From Rhyzopertha dominica (taxonomy: Eukaryota; Arthropoda; Insecta; Coleoptera; Bostrichidae), in the NCBI GenBank assembly GCA_025024175.1, contig QCXZ01000001.1, forward strand, positions 19,344,001 through 19,408,000: a DNA stretch of 64,000 nucleotides. The letters run 5' to 3'. This document shows, piece by piece, positions 1 to 11,284 of this stretch; position 1 is the first letter of the stretch, and every line of letters begins with the position of its first letter. The position numbers and the translations under genes are program-made. The notes under the pieces are model-generated. The model was not told the DNA's origin and made no database searches. It saw nothing but the letters and a program-made list of their open reading frames with translations.

Positions 1-3000
1 TTCTTTAATATTTACCTGCTATTAAGTTACACCCCTTTTTTACTTTTAGAGGTTTGCCTGAATAAAATATTATAATATCTTTTGATTTTTAACACGATGA
101 GAACCAAATTGTAGAATACCAGTAGGTACGCTAGATAAAAAAAAATTGTTGCGAAACACAATACATAAGGGACGCAATAGTTTTTAGTTAATTGCTCTGA
201 AGTATCCAGTTCATCACGTGGTTTATTTTAAAATGTCGCACGTAGGTAGTCCCGTTTTTAGTTTTGTTTTCTATCCAGCATCCGTCTGTTCTTCTATGCG
301 TTTTCATAATCTACCTGCTACGGGTTTATTGAGAATAGCAGTCTGGCATTTTTCTGAATGGGATTAGTAATTTCATAGAGTACAGCTGCATATTTCCGCC
401 TGGAGAGGTTCCATCGTGTTCGCTTATTTCAGGCACATTAACTGTGTTAGTGTCTTTCTTCTGCATAAACGTAATATAACCCAGACGTGTAAAAAGGTGG
501 GCAATTTGTAGCAGACGTCGTGTTAGTGTCAGGACGAATAGTTCGCAAGTAGTGTGAGACGGCGGTGCTTTAGTAAGGCAAATGTCGACATTTGTTAATC
601 TCTTTGTTCATTAGTGTTGACATGGACCACGTTAATTACCGAGTGCAGAATGTTGTGTCGCAGACGCGCATTTCGAGTTCCGCTTTAGTATCCGTGCTCG
701 TGTGTCCAGCTTTGTGGGTATTCATTTAGTTATCAACTTCTGCAAATCGTTTTATTATATCTCGGGTTCGAGAATGTCCTGTATCACTTATATTCTTGGT
801 GTGGTTGATGCTTAAAGTAATTAAGCGGTTAAATATGCACAAAGCTCGTATCATCCTGAATGGGGAATTAGTTCATATTACAGAGAAGCCGGCCATTAAG
901 TTTAAGATTCAGGCGTTTTTCGAAGTACGCAATTTCAATATTTTGTTCACCGTATACTACTTTTTGACCGAAAAATTATTTGATATACCCTATATATAAA
1001 AGATATCGATGCAGTATTTTTGTATAAAAATTTTCTTCTTTTTTTAAATAACTATGACTGAAATTATTTCCAGATCTTTCAAACCGTTGTTAGAAAGTGA
1101 ATGATGGTCTTTTGCTATATCAAACTTCTTTGTGACATTCATATCTGTAGTGCGCTAGGTAAACAGTTTTTGGCTTGATATATCGAACTAGTTAGAAAAC
1201 AGCACTCAATAATTAATTATTAATCAGCGTTGTTTTAGGGCACTGATGTCAGTGATAAGGTTGGTCCATCAAATTAGTGTATAATAGTATATCAAGTAAA
1301 TTATCATATAACTTGGAAGTGGAAGTTACAATGTGGAACTTCTTTATTAAAGATGCAAATTAAAAACTGTGTTACTAAAAATACATACCAGTTGTAGTTT
1401 AGTAGTTTGATAATCATGGTTGTGTATGTGATTTGATATTGCTCGAACTGAGTTAAACAAATAAAATCAGAAAATTGAAGTCTTGTTTATTTAGTTTGCT
1501 TATAGTTTCCTGTCGAATTAATATATATGTTTGTTTTTGCAAGCTTTTGACGTCCTTAACAAATAATGCAGATATAAAATTGATAGATTTTAAATATACC
1601 ATACGCGCTGTTCTTCTCCTGCATACGGTGTAGAGACGTCATTTGTTTTTTAGGTGTTAATACAATGGTAACATATAACCGTTGGCTTTCATGTTATTGA
1701 AAAAAGGTATACTAGATGAACTTAACCGACCATTTTTTGCATTTTGTAGGTTATCGGAGTGCCTATCTCTTGAAATTTAATTTTAGTTCTATAATTTTGG
1801 CAATTTCATCAATTGTCGCCAGTTATTATAATATTTTGTTATTACTATTTAAGTTTTAATAATTATACCTCCGAAGAATGAGGAAGATAACAGTTTGTAG
1901 AAAATGACTGAATAACCAAGTCTACGTAAACTTTTTTCTTAAGTGTAGGTGGTGTGTACCTTACATTTAAGCATACATCAGGATGATAATAGTATTAAGT
2001 TAAATTAACAAAGTTATTGTTCCCAATAGCACTACTAGTTTATGAGCCGCCAGTGGCAAATTATCTTTTCAGTAAAATTTCTTTACGATGTTTGGGGGTC
2101 GGTAATAAAAATCTTATTTTTTTAGCCTTGATAATTGTTTATTCTTATTAATTCGAAGTATAAAACAATGGCTAACGGATGAACTAAAATTTTTAATGAT
2201 GCTAGGGATAAATACCTCTCATGACGTATACGTACCTACCTAAATCTGAATGACCGGAACAACCTCATAACCTGTCTAACAAAGAAGCTAGTATTCCACA
2301 ACACCTACATTACCATTATGGTATTATAGCTATATTCATAAAGGCCTATCAACACTGTTTTAAACTGTTTTTCCCTAATGTAACTTGTGCTGTAGTTTTT
2401 CTAGAAACGTGGTAAATCCATTATGTATTTGCGGATATTATATTATGTCATGGGTCTATTTTTTCTTTGAAGAAATTTTGCCTTTTTTAGGAAGTGGCAA
2501 ATACAAGTTTGAAAAAAAAACTTTTGTCTTTAGCCTACGCTTGTCTGATTAACGTATTTCAGCGACTCGTTTAGGTAGCTTAGTGGCTTTATTGGGCGTT
2601 GCCTTGCCTTCAATGTCGAGCAACCCCGTAGGCCGAGTTCAAAACCGACTTACATGACAATGATTTTTTTTTCTTGTTATTGTTGTTGTTGTATAACTAC
2701 TACTATCCGTTCACACAGTTAATGTGCTTTTTGCTTTATTTAAAACGTTTTAAGAAAATGTATCAGTGTTAATAACTAAGATACTTCTCGCTGCTCAGTC
2801 CTACGTCGTTTAAAAATGTTGTGCACCTGTTTTGCTAGCTCTAGTTGATTAATGTTCACATTTTTATAATTGATAACAACCAACTACAAATTATCCTTGT
2901 TTCACCGTTCACCCACACTTCACTGGGTATTTTCAGGGCTAATTTTTGTATATACCCGGCAATATTTTTATTTCAATCAAGATAAAAGTAAAAATGTCGT

Positions 3001-3479
3001 TACTTTCAATCATTTGCCTAAAAATATGAAAATAATCTTTTATTTACCATGTTCCGATCGTATTAGATTACACGTATTTTAAAAGTATGACCACAATTTT
3101 ACTTCTTTGTATTTATTTATTACGTTCCTTAGACCAGATCATTAGCGTAGTTTTTTTCATGTACCCTTCACTATCCTTGTTTTCAATGTTCAGTATTGTT
3201 AGTATAACAATATTTTATTTATTTATTTATTACCTATTTATTTACTAATGATTATTAAGGATGGGTGCGAAATCATTCTGGTCTTGTATGTAGAGCAGGA
3301 ACTATGTAATCTTCATATAAAAAACCGCTGCAAATTGAATCAATACTTTCACATCCAGTTGTCAAAATGACATTTACGTTTTTATTTTTTATACTATACG
3401 ATTAGTAATCAGGTTTTGAGCATTTTTCTCTCTACACATTTTTTCTAAGACAAATAATCGTTCATCGTGATATTAGCAT
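1..3479. other. AT-rich intergenic DNA, no gene seen
   Basis: All open frames here are under 75 codons, have AT-driven composition and show no recognisable motif. A degenerate tRNA-like promoter pair is noted separately at 2568-2690. The rest looks like unique non-coding DNA. Confidence 0.6.
2568..2690 (+). repeat. possible degraded tRNA-derived SINE head
   Basis: A box-A-like stretch (tagcttagtggc, about 2576) is followed about 60 bp later by a box-B-like stretch (gagttcaaaacc, about 2635) and then a T-rich, (ttg)n-like tail. This is the layout of an RNA polymerase III internal promoter in a SINE. The A-B spacing is longer than in a tRNA and neither box is a perfect match, so it may be chance. 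Confidence 0.2.
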
Positions 3480-4200
3480 AAATACATACATTTTTAAAAT
3501 CTGTTTTTTTTTCCGAATAACTCGAAAAGTATTAACTTAACAAAAAAATTGCAAGAGTGCTTTCCGATTAGAAATTTGATTTCCTATATAATACCAAAAT
3601 TAAAAAAAAATCGTACGAACAGGGACCAAAATATGATTTTGGAAATATTTCGAAATTGTCAAAATTTTTATGAGAAATTTTATTTCCTATCTGACTGTAT
3701 TTTCATTTTTTTAATATATTAAATATATTCGGAGATGTTTAGGAAAAACCGTTTTCTTTAAGTGACGCTTTTTTGCTAATATCTTCTAAACAATTTGCTG
3801 CACCGAAAATTTACAAGGGAGAATAATACTCGCGGTTATACTACTAATCACATACTAAAACGAAAAAAAAATGGCAAAAAGGGTAGTTACCCCCACTTTT
3901 TGCCAATTTTTCACCCCCTTCCCGATACCCTACTTACCCCAAAAACAATAGGTCGCTTTGGGTAGTTGAGATCTATACGTTTGCCAAATTTCAAGTTCAT
4001 ATATTAAGTCTTTCGAAAGTTATTTTGTCCACAAACAAAACCACAGACACACCGACAAGAAATTTTTTTTGCTCAAAATTTGTTTTTACGTTTTCGAGCA
4101 TTTTAAATCGAATGAGCAAATAAAAAAATTTGAAATTATTTTTCGCTATACAATACTTCTCATCCGTTGGATGTGGAAGTAATTTGCTGCACAAATATAA
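3480..4200. repeat. non-coding dispersed-repeat-like block with hairpin
   Basis: The block is full of phrases typical of arthropod non-coding transposon remnants (ttcaagttcatatatt, agttattttgtccaca, cacagacacaccgac). It contains a perfect 10-bp hairpin: tggcaaaaag at 3872-3881 and ctttttgcca at 3896-3905, around a C-rich loop. No protein is encoded. The superfamily is unknown and the repeat status is inferred from composition. Confidence 0.3.
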
Positions 4201-4652
4201 CTATGGTACCTACTTATCTGGTGTTTAATGTTAATATACTAGTTTACCTAATTAATAAGGTGTTCCAAAAGGAAACTCGGTCACTTGTAAAATGAACCAG
4301 TGTGATGTGCTCTACTTGGTCTTAATATTATTGTCTTATGTTTTAACAAAAACTCATGTTGGATTTACTTGATTTTTTTTGCTTTTGAACTACATACCTT
4401 TTTCAATGGTTCAAATGCTTGTGAACCTACGGTTATCCTCTTAATTTTCTTAGTAGTAATCTAAAAAGGCGATGCGCTTTTGTTTATACAAGCTAGATAG
4501 GTAATTGGGTATTTGCCACGTATTTATATTTTATTAAATTGCATATTAATAGGTAGCATCTTATCCACAAAACAGTTGTGACAGCTTATAAATTAAAAAA
4601 AAATTGATCGNAAGGTGTATTTTTAATATTAAAAATGTGAATATTTAAAAGG

Positions 4653-5658
4653 ACCGCCAAAACGCGAACATATTGGCCGTGACGTCAGATGTCTTGTAAA
4701 TGGCCGCTTGTTTACATCTGGGGTCAGCGCGTCACGCGTCAGCCTCAGCCCGTCAATGTATCAGTTTGTTGTTCGCGTTCATTTTGTGACAAGCGAATTA
4801 AAATACGCCAAGAAAAAGTGAAATACTTATGAGTTATGATTTCTCAAGGCATGTTCATTGTTATGGAATTTGTGTACAGCAACGAGCGGTTCAACGTGAC
4901 GGAGATGAGGAACGTAAAAGCAACAGCATAAGTGAACTTTTTATCAAGTTAACGTAGCATTGATAATTTGATCACAGTGGGTTGTTGGAAACATACTATT
5001 TGTAAATATAAAAATGTAAGAATCAAGAATGTACCCTAAACTTGACATTTATTTTAGAGGTCAAAATAAATATAAATTGTCATTTATTTTCGAGGCTCTT
5101 GCGGCTCGTTTTGGGTCTGACTAACAGTCGAATATAAGGGGAACAACGTCGTCCTTTATTATAACATTTCTCTCTATCAACTTAAAACGCGTATAATTTT
5201 TCATATCCCCTTCAAGCTATAACAAAATGGAAACTCAATGGTAAACACTTATAACCCCAAAAAGAATAATAAAACTTACAGTAAGATGATCTTCACAACA
5301 GAAAAACAAACTTTGCGATTTCGGCATATCACATCTATGGGCCTTAAACAACTTTTTCATACGTTGATATTCTCGAGGAACGGTTACAAAAATTTTGTTA
5401 GCTGTACTGACTGAAGTACTTTTATAACCATGTACAAAACAACACTTGTTTTGTTTTCCATACATAATAGATGTTTGTAAAACTACACAAATCACTTTTT
5501 GATGCGACCTCTTACATCGTCCTTTCAATAAACACCACACAAAAGCTTTTCCAATGCAAGACTGATACTACACCATTTAACAGCACGCTCCTCGGTAATG
5601 TTTACATGACACTTGACGTCACGAGTTGAATAACCTTGGATAGCAGCGTTTTGGCGGT
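4653..5658 (-). mobile_element. THAP-carrying DNA transposon with CRE-containing inverted ends
   Basis: A 13-bp inverted repeat (accgccaaaacgc) lies at 4653-4665 and 5646-5658. A second inverted block follows inside: 4677-4700 against 5601-5623, about 22 bp with a few mismatches. Both inner blocks contain the exact palindrome TGACGTCA, at 4680-4687 and 5614-5621. Between the ends, on the minus strand, is a THAP DNA-binding domain in two exons. No transposase catalytic core is visible, so this is either an internally deleted element or a non-autonomous one. No target-site duplication could be settled. The inverted ends and the THAP domain are seen directly; calling it a transposon is inference. 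Confidence 0.6.
5121..5465 (-). CDS. THAP zinc-finger domain protein, two exons
   Basis: Exon 1 (5280-5465) starts MYGKQNKCC and ends FFCCEDHLT. The intron (5217-5279, 63 bp) has donor GTAAGT and acceptor TTGTTATAG. Exon 2 (5121-5216) resumes in phase 0 as LEGDMKNYTRFK and runs on to VVPLIFDC, then TAG. This reproduces the insect THAP subtype with CC...CCEDHF, a D-M-(E/K)-N-Y helix and a VVP-x-x-F-D-C end. THAP domains are C2CH zinc fingers that bind DNA. The usual HF is HL here. Relatives usually have Gln after FDC, so the TAG may be a CAG-to-TAG decay; the frame stays open for about 19 more codons. It sits inside an inverted-repeat element, so it is probably transposon-borne rather than a host gene. 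The start was chosen because it directly precedes the first zinc ligands. Confidence 0.6.
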
Positions 5659-6386
5659 TACTCCTAAGATTCGAATTTCAGACCTGAAATTCTCTACCTA
5701 CAAATATTTTATTGTTTTTTTTTTTAACATGGCGTAATGTATATACGCACTTCAAGATTCATTTTACGTAATTTTCAAAAAAAGTGATAATACCCAATTG
5801 TTTTGACCCAGCTGCCAATACAGTGACCACGAACGTGACTGAGAAGTGCGACCGGTCGACGTTATATGCACAGCTCTCGCCTTGCATATCTTGCGAAGGA
5901 ATCTGGTTTCATGTAAATTTCTGGATACCTTGCAAAGATCGTGCGGCACGCGAATCTATCTGCCAGGAATCCGTTTAGTTTTTTGTGCGGTCGTTTTTTA
6001 GGGGCCGCGGAAGTTGTGCCGGTAAATCGCGAAGAAAAGTTTCTAGAATTCCTAAAGTGGAAAGTTGAAATTAAAATAAATGACGTAATGGACTGTTTCC
6101 TTTTGCCAAAGTTTCCTTTGTTTTCTAGCGGTGAGGAATGTGTAATTGCACTTTGTCAGTATATATAGTACCTTTAAGCTCCTGATGGACTATTAAGACA
6201 TTGCTGACTCTTGCTTCTCAGTTATTTGTACGGAGCTTTCTAAACGTTATCGTAATGGTAATGGAGTATTTAAACGCATGACCTTGGGTACAAATATTTA
6301 GGTAGCACGTATTCCCTTTGTAACATTCAGCTATTTAATTCTTGTACAATAACTTCAACAAATTAAATCCACAATACATTTATTAA
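5659..6386. other. intergenic, nothing recognised
   Basis: Moderately GC-rich around 5800-6050, with overlapping short frames on both strands and no motif. I see no gene here. Confidence 0.5.
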
Positions 6387-6426
6387 GGTAAAGCGCTTTC
6401 GGCTAATATGCCTTCGTCAGAACCAT
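6387..6426 (-). ncRNA. hammerhead-ribozyme-like motif in PLE 3' region
   Basis: On the minus strand the order is a GGUU arm, CUGACGA, a small GGC/GCC hairpin, GAAA, the palindrome AGCGCU, UU, then UACC. CUGANGA...GAAA is the hammerhead catalytic core. GGUU/UACC can close a short stem I, and the palindrome could form stem III only between two molecules. Minimal dimeric hammerheads are known from Penelope-like elements, and this lies just downstream of a PLE endonuclease. One unpaired A follows CUGACGA, so activity is uncertain. Confidence 0.35.
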
Positions 6427-7640
6427 TATTATAAATTACAGGAAAAAATTATGACACTGTCAGAAATATAAAATGAAGCTAAAAATTTGAACAATCAATC
6501 TTGACTAAACATGGAAAAACACTATCAAACCAGCAACGTAAAAAATAGCGTTCAAATTAAAAATTTAGAATGGGACAACTGAAATTGCAAAAATCATTTA
6601 GTATTGTCCAATTTTGGTCATTTAAAATGTTGTATATCTCTAAGATTTCTAAATAGTTTAATTTCGATGATTTATTACAAAAATGTAAACTTTTTAAATT
6701 GTCCAAAGTAGTATGTTTATATGATAATAAATGATTCGCTAACAAAGAATTTGTAGTTACAATGTCTGTATTTCTATATGTATTAAATTGTTTTAGATGC
6801 TCATTTCCCCTAATAAGAAAAGATCTTCCCGTTCGTCCAATATAAACAGAGTTGCAGTCATTACATGTAAAGCTATAAACACCTGAATAATTTAAAACTG
6901 AAATTTTATCTTTAGTATGGACAAAACGGGAACATTATTAAGTAATTTGGAAAACCGTTATTATAAACGATTTGGAGAATTACATCAAGTTCTTTTTCGA
7001 AAGCATTTAAAGAAAGGTAATTTTAAAAAGTCTGTGAAAAAAAGAATGAAAAACGGCTATTTTATGGGTATGAGGGTGCACAGAAGAATAGGAGATTATA
7101 TAGTCTGTACAAGTAGATTTTCTGAAAATTTCAAAAGAAAGTTAAAGAGAGGATTGATTGCGTAAAATTAACAAATCTAAAAAGGAAATTTTATTATCAA
7201 TTTCTGTTTCATAACTAAAATTTATAGAATTATGTAATGAGTTTATAAATGCAAGAATACTATCTATTTAGATTTTGTTGATTTCCTGAGAAAAGACATA
7301 AAACATCATCTACATAACGGTACCAAAAAATAACGTGAGGTGAAAAAAAAAGAGTATTTTTGAATATTTTTTTCTAAGCTATTTAATTCCTGCTAAAGGT
7401 GGACTAAGGGAAGAACTCTTAGCTAAACCTGACTTTTGTACAAAATATTTGTTATTGGAAGGGAAAAAAATTTGATCTAATACAAATTTTGTTAAAGACA
7501 TCAAATTATTTATATGTAATAACGATAAATTAGAATTTTGAAGAAGTAGGTTATTTAAAATATTTAAACAATCTTGTGGAGGAATCGATGGAAATAATTT
7601 GTTCAAAGGAAACAACCAATCCTCTCCTTATCTTTCTTTT
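6387..7640 (-). pseudogene. Penelope-like element A, RT C-terminal half plus GIY-YIG
   Basis: On the minus strand from about 7640 downward: an RT stretch with KSGLAKSSSLSPPLAG (normally GLAMGSPLSPLLA), then WYRYVDDVLC carrying the catalytic YVDD (about 7300), then FLDLLILRN, the RT thumb phrase FRKSTCT...HPHTHK, and finally a GIY-YIG endonuclease (SGVYSFTCNDC, VYIGRTGRSF, about 6800-6885). PLEs use RT and this nuclease to insert by target priming. Frameshifts and stops break the reading frame throughout. Compared with fragment B, about 165 bp of the linker between RT and nuclease is deleted (around 6920). The 5' half is missing and a hammerhead-like motif marks the 3' end. Confidence 0.8.
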
Positions 7641-8070
7641 GAAATTTTCAGAAAACCTACTTGTATACGGACAACATTATCCCCTATTCTTCTGTGCACC
7701 CTCATACCCATAAACTAGCAGTTTTTCATCCTTTTTTTCACAGACTTCCCCTTTCTTTAAATGCTTTCGAAAAACAAATTTGTGTAATTTTCCAAATTGC
7801 TTATAATAACGGTATTCCAAATTACTTAATAGAAAAATTGTACTATAAATACCGGACAAAATTTAAGTTTTCTTTTAACACCACTACATGTGATAAAAAA
7901 GTTAAAATTTGGTACCCGCTTAGGTTTATCGGTTAATTATCAATTTACCTTTCTAAATTATTTGCATCTAATTACATAAATATTGCTTTTTATACTGTAG
8001 GCATTGTCCATACTAAAGATAAAATTTCAGTTTTAAATCATTCATATCATATTTTAATTCATTAAAAATA
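7636..8070 (+). pseudogene. Penelope-like element B, inverted RT-thumb/linker fragment
   Basis: This plus-strand stretch repeats, in opposite orientation, the RT thumb and linker of element A: FEIFRKPTC, then the DNA for HPHTHK, then TKDKISVLNHS just before where the nuclease would begin. It keeps the linker that A has lost but stops before the GIY-YIG domain. The two fragments meet head to head at about 7615-7640. Such inverted partial duplication is common for PLE insertions. It is non-functional because of frameshifts. Confidence 0.75.
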
Positions 8071-8572
8071 TACGCATACTTTGCGGTTCTATACTAGATT
8101 TTTGCAGTGGAGGCTTCGAACCGTTATTCTTTTATTCGGTTTTCGTTCCTACAGACCCATCTGTACTTTTTCACACATAGACTGAAGTAGTGGTTGAAAA
8201 GTGAGATTGTGCTAACGTGAGTATTAACACATAAAGTAAACGTAAATAAGTCGATTTTTTTGGTTTATATCCATTTTTTCGTACGACAAAAATAACGGTC
8301 TTTTCTGTTTTTGCCTAAGTTCCGTCTCAAAGAAACTATTATTTTTACACTTGTTTTGAATTTAAATAATGACCTTACCAACAATGCATAATGTAGGTAT
8401 AGTTTAAAAAACTCCGACTGCAACTGTCTACCATGACCAGCTGCCTAAAGGTGGAGTAACTTTTTAAAGTAGCGTGTAGAGCAAGTGAATATGACCTTAA
8501 ATGCTTATCAGCATGCCAGAATGCATAAATGAAGTTATCCAATTAATTAATGGAACGTTTTAAGTAATTAAT
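8071..8572. other. intergenic, nothing recognised
   Basis: AT-rich spacer between two PLE copies. No open frame, RNA or clear repeat was seen. Confidence 0.5.
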
Positions 8573-8584
8573 TCAATTTTTTAA

Positions 8585-8616
<32 letters not shown>

Positions 8617-9835
8617 TACTTAAATTTTGTGTATCCGATTTTTTATTTATTGTGTTAGCACTTTTATTAATTTGGTACATTTCTAAAATTAAACGTTTAT
8701 TTGTAACATTCTCTTTTTCTAAAATTTTGACTTCTTCCCAATTTATTATGTGATTATTTCTAATTACGTGTTCTCCTAATGAACATCGATCTCTATCTTT
8801 TCTAATATCACTTTTATGCAGTGCTATCCTACTGGATAGCCACTGCGATGTCTGTCCCACATAAATTTTGTCACAAGTATTACATTTTAAAGAATAAACA
8901 ACATTCGATTGATATTGTAATGGAATTTTTGATTTCAATTTGCTAAATAAATTTGAACCCTTTTTAAAATTTTTTAATGCTATTTTTATACTCTCATTTT
9001 GAAAACTTCTAATTAATTTTGTTGCCAAACCTGTAATATTTGGAAGAGATCCAAACCGAGATACTTCTGAATTATGATTACTTTGAGAAACATGGCTTTC
9101 TTGCTGCTCCACTCTGTCTAAAACATTCACCGAATTTAAATTTTGTTGATTAATCGCACAATCGTTTTGTATGTAATCAATAGTAGAAAATAAAATTTTG
9201 TTTATCAAAGTTTGCGGGTAAGAATTTTGAAGTAACATAATTTTTAATTTTTGTAAATTCTTATTTATGTAATTTGGATGTGAATTTTTTTTAATTCTAT
9301 GTTTCATTTGCCTAATAAAGTTAATTTTAATTTTAATTGAGTGATTTGACAAAAAATTTATATATCTGCCTGAAGAGGTGGGTTTCTGATACCAGTCTAA
9401 GACAATTTTATTATTTTGCCGTATTACTTTTGTATCTAGAAACGGTACACCACCATCCACTTCTCTCTCAACTGTAAATTTTATATGTTGGTCGAAAGAA
9501 TTGAAAACCATTATAATTTCTTCTATGCCATAGGTTGGAATTACTAAAATTAAATCATCCACAAATTTTTTTATAAATGTTATGTTATATGTCAATTTTG
9601 GTATACATGAATTTAGAAGTTCGTCCATTACATACTGTGCAAGTATAGGACTTAATTTTGAACCCATAGCGCATCCAAAAATTTGTTTGTAATATTTGTC
9701 CTCATAGTTAAAATAATTGTTATCTAATATGAATGATACCATTTCTATAAAAAGCTCTCTTCTTTTATAATTTGTATTAATTTTTGGACATATATATATA
9801 TATATAGATTTTAGTAACATATAGGAAAGAAGCAA
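8573..9835 (-). CDS. Penelope-like element C, RT plus GIY-YIG, 5'-truncated
   Basis: A 420-codon uninterrupted frame. Residues 50-66 hold the RT motif QIFGCAMGSKLSPILA. The catalytic FVDD is at 91-94, VPFLD at about 130-134 and DWYQKPTS at 147-154. The GIY-YIG nuclease follows at about 311-390: VVYSLKCNTCDKIYVGQTS, Arg in SSR, GEH, and the catalytic Glu in LEMYQ. Full PLE proteins run to roughly 700-800 residues, so the N-terminal RT part is missing. Both ends of the frame run into (TA)n, giving YIYI repeats that are not element protein; the real RT match starts near residue 17. The absence of stops makes this the youngest-looking PLE here. An independent activity is unlikely because of the 5' truncation. 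Confidence 0.85.
8589..8616. repeat. (AT)n microsatellite at the 3' side of PLE C
   Basis: A 28-bp run of AT dinucleotides, directly at the end of the PLE C homology. Confidence 0.95.
9790..9806. repeat. (AT)n microsatellite at the 5' truncation of PLE C
   Basis: A 17-bp run of AT dinucleotides exactly where recognisable RT sequence begins. Together with 8589-8616 it brackets the insert, suggesting insertion into a pre-existing (TA)n tract. Confidence 0.9.
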
Positions 9836-10671
9836 AACAAGTGTTTATTTAATGCAAAAACTTTGTTTGTAACATATCATTTTGCATTTATCTTGTACGA
9901 TCCTCATTTAATTAGATTTTCATATGGGAACTAATGATGCGATGGAGTGAGGAAATGTAAATTTAACTTCACTGCACCAAAGGCATTCTTTTGCATATCA
10001 AAGGACAATCCTTCTCTTTTGATCAGTATACGCATTATAGAAATGTAAATGTGGCAGCTGTGGATTAACGTGTGTATGAAATGCCAGGATATATATTTAT
10101 AAATTGTTGCATGAAAAAGAGTTACATGCCTCATCAGTTAAATTGCTAAAATCCAGATTACATCAAAGAAACAATTATACAGCTCCAAAAGATGAAAGAA
10201 CTCGCTAACAGTTAATAAGACAGATTGTATGCGCATCCTAACTTGATACTAGGACGCTACTATCAAAATTATTCAACGAATAAGTCCACGTTAAAATTAC
10301 AGGTGTATCGAACATACAGTCCACCCACAATTTTTTTTTAATTTTTCGAGAAGGATTTTGTGGTGAAGACGAAAAAGCAACCGACCATCGACTGACTAGA
10401 TTATTTTAAATGGTTAAGCCCATTTGCGCATTGTATAGAGTTCGTCGGATTACATAAACAAGTATTTAGATACCACTACTGGTCATTTGTTTTTGATAAG
10501 TATATTACATGTTAAGAAACAAGAAACAGTAATTAACTTTTTTTGTTCAAGTTCTAGAATAGTGGTTTAAATATCAAAGTTCCCTAATTTTTCAAGTGGA
10601 ATCTCCCAGTGATGACAGAAAGACAATCCAGTATTAGCTGAATGCCATCTCGACTACGACTGTGCTATTTT
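9836..10671. other. intergenic, nothing recognised
   Basis: AT-rich sequence with short frames only. A phrase near 10555 (gtggtttaaat) recurs near 10790, hinting at old local duplication. Confidence 0.45.
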
Positions 10672-10922
10672 TATTAGCGCATTGAATACAGTTAATTGAA
10701 TTAAATAAAAAAAGGACTGGGGTACTACTTCCTTCTTCTACACACAGTACAGGGTAGAATATATAACTTTTTATTTGAAGTCCAGGATTGGTGGTTTAAA
10801 TGAGAATTTTTTTTAGTTTTTTTTATTTTCAATGGTATGATTCTATACTAAATAGCGCTTTGGATATAGTCAGTCGATTTCAACAAAAAAGTACTAAGAG
10901 TACCACACCGTAGTAATTTAAT
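10672..10922 (+). repeat. local repeat R1, two direct copies
   Basis: Two related units, about 10672-10740 and 10850-10922, each run: tagcgc(a/t)ttg(a/g)ata(c/t)ag, a spacer, then a stretch like aaaaaagtactaag, then tagtaattt or an equivalent. A third copy lies inverted at 11709-11795. There is no coding capacity. The copies are diverged, so this is an old repeat. Confidence 0.5.
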
Positions 10923-11004
10923 GTTGACCATAATTATAACTTAACAATGGATTCGGCTATAGAGCGGTGCTACCTTAATACTTTTTTTAGTGAAAACGTA
11001 GATA

Positions 11005-11192
11005 AATTAGGTAGCTTGGAAACAAGCTGATTGAAAGTATGTACTTTGTCTCACATGATTCATCAGATAACTCTGATGATCGTTTCGACCTCACGGTGAT
11101 TGTCGAAGAGATAACTATCGTCAGAGTTATCTTATAAATCAAGTGAGACAAAGCACATACGTTCAATCAGTTTGTTTCCAAGCTACCTAATT
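11005..11192. mobile_element. 188-bp snap-back MITE
   Basis: Starts aattaggtagcttgg and ends with its reverse complement. About 77 bp of each end pair with roughly 90 percent identity, so nearly the whole element folds into one hairpin. No protein is encoded, as for a miniature inverted-repeat transposon. The flanks (gata left, gatt right) do not give a convincing target duplication, so the superfamily is open. Transcription would give a long double-stranded RNA. Confidence 0.75.
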
Positions 11193-11284
11193 GATTCAGA
11201 ATGTTTCATAATGAATGCACCTTTGAATAAATTCAACATATTCAAAAAGTAGATAGTAACATCTACTAGCAACAAAGTCAGACA

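Noticed and set aside
11040..11150. Hammerhead-like CUGACGA...GAAACG inside the MITE
   Set aside because: The CUGA bases are part of the MITE's own long stem and no U-H cleavage position precedes a stem I, so the match is a by-product of the hairpin.
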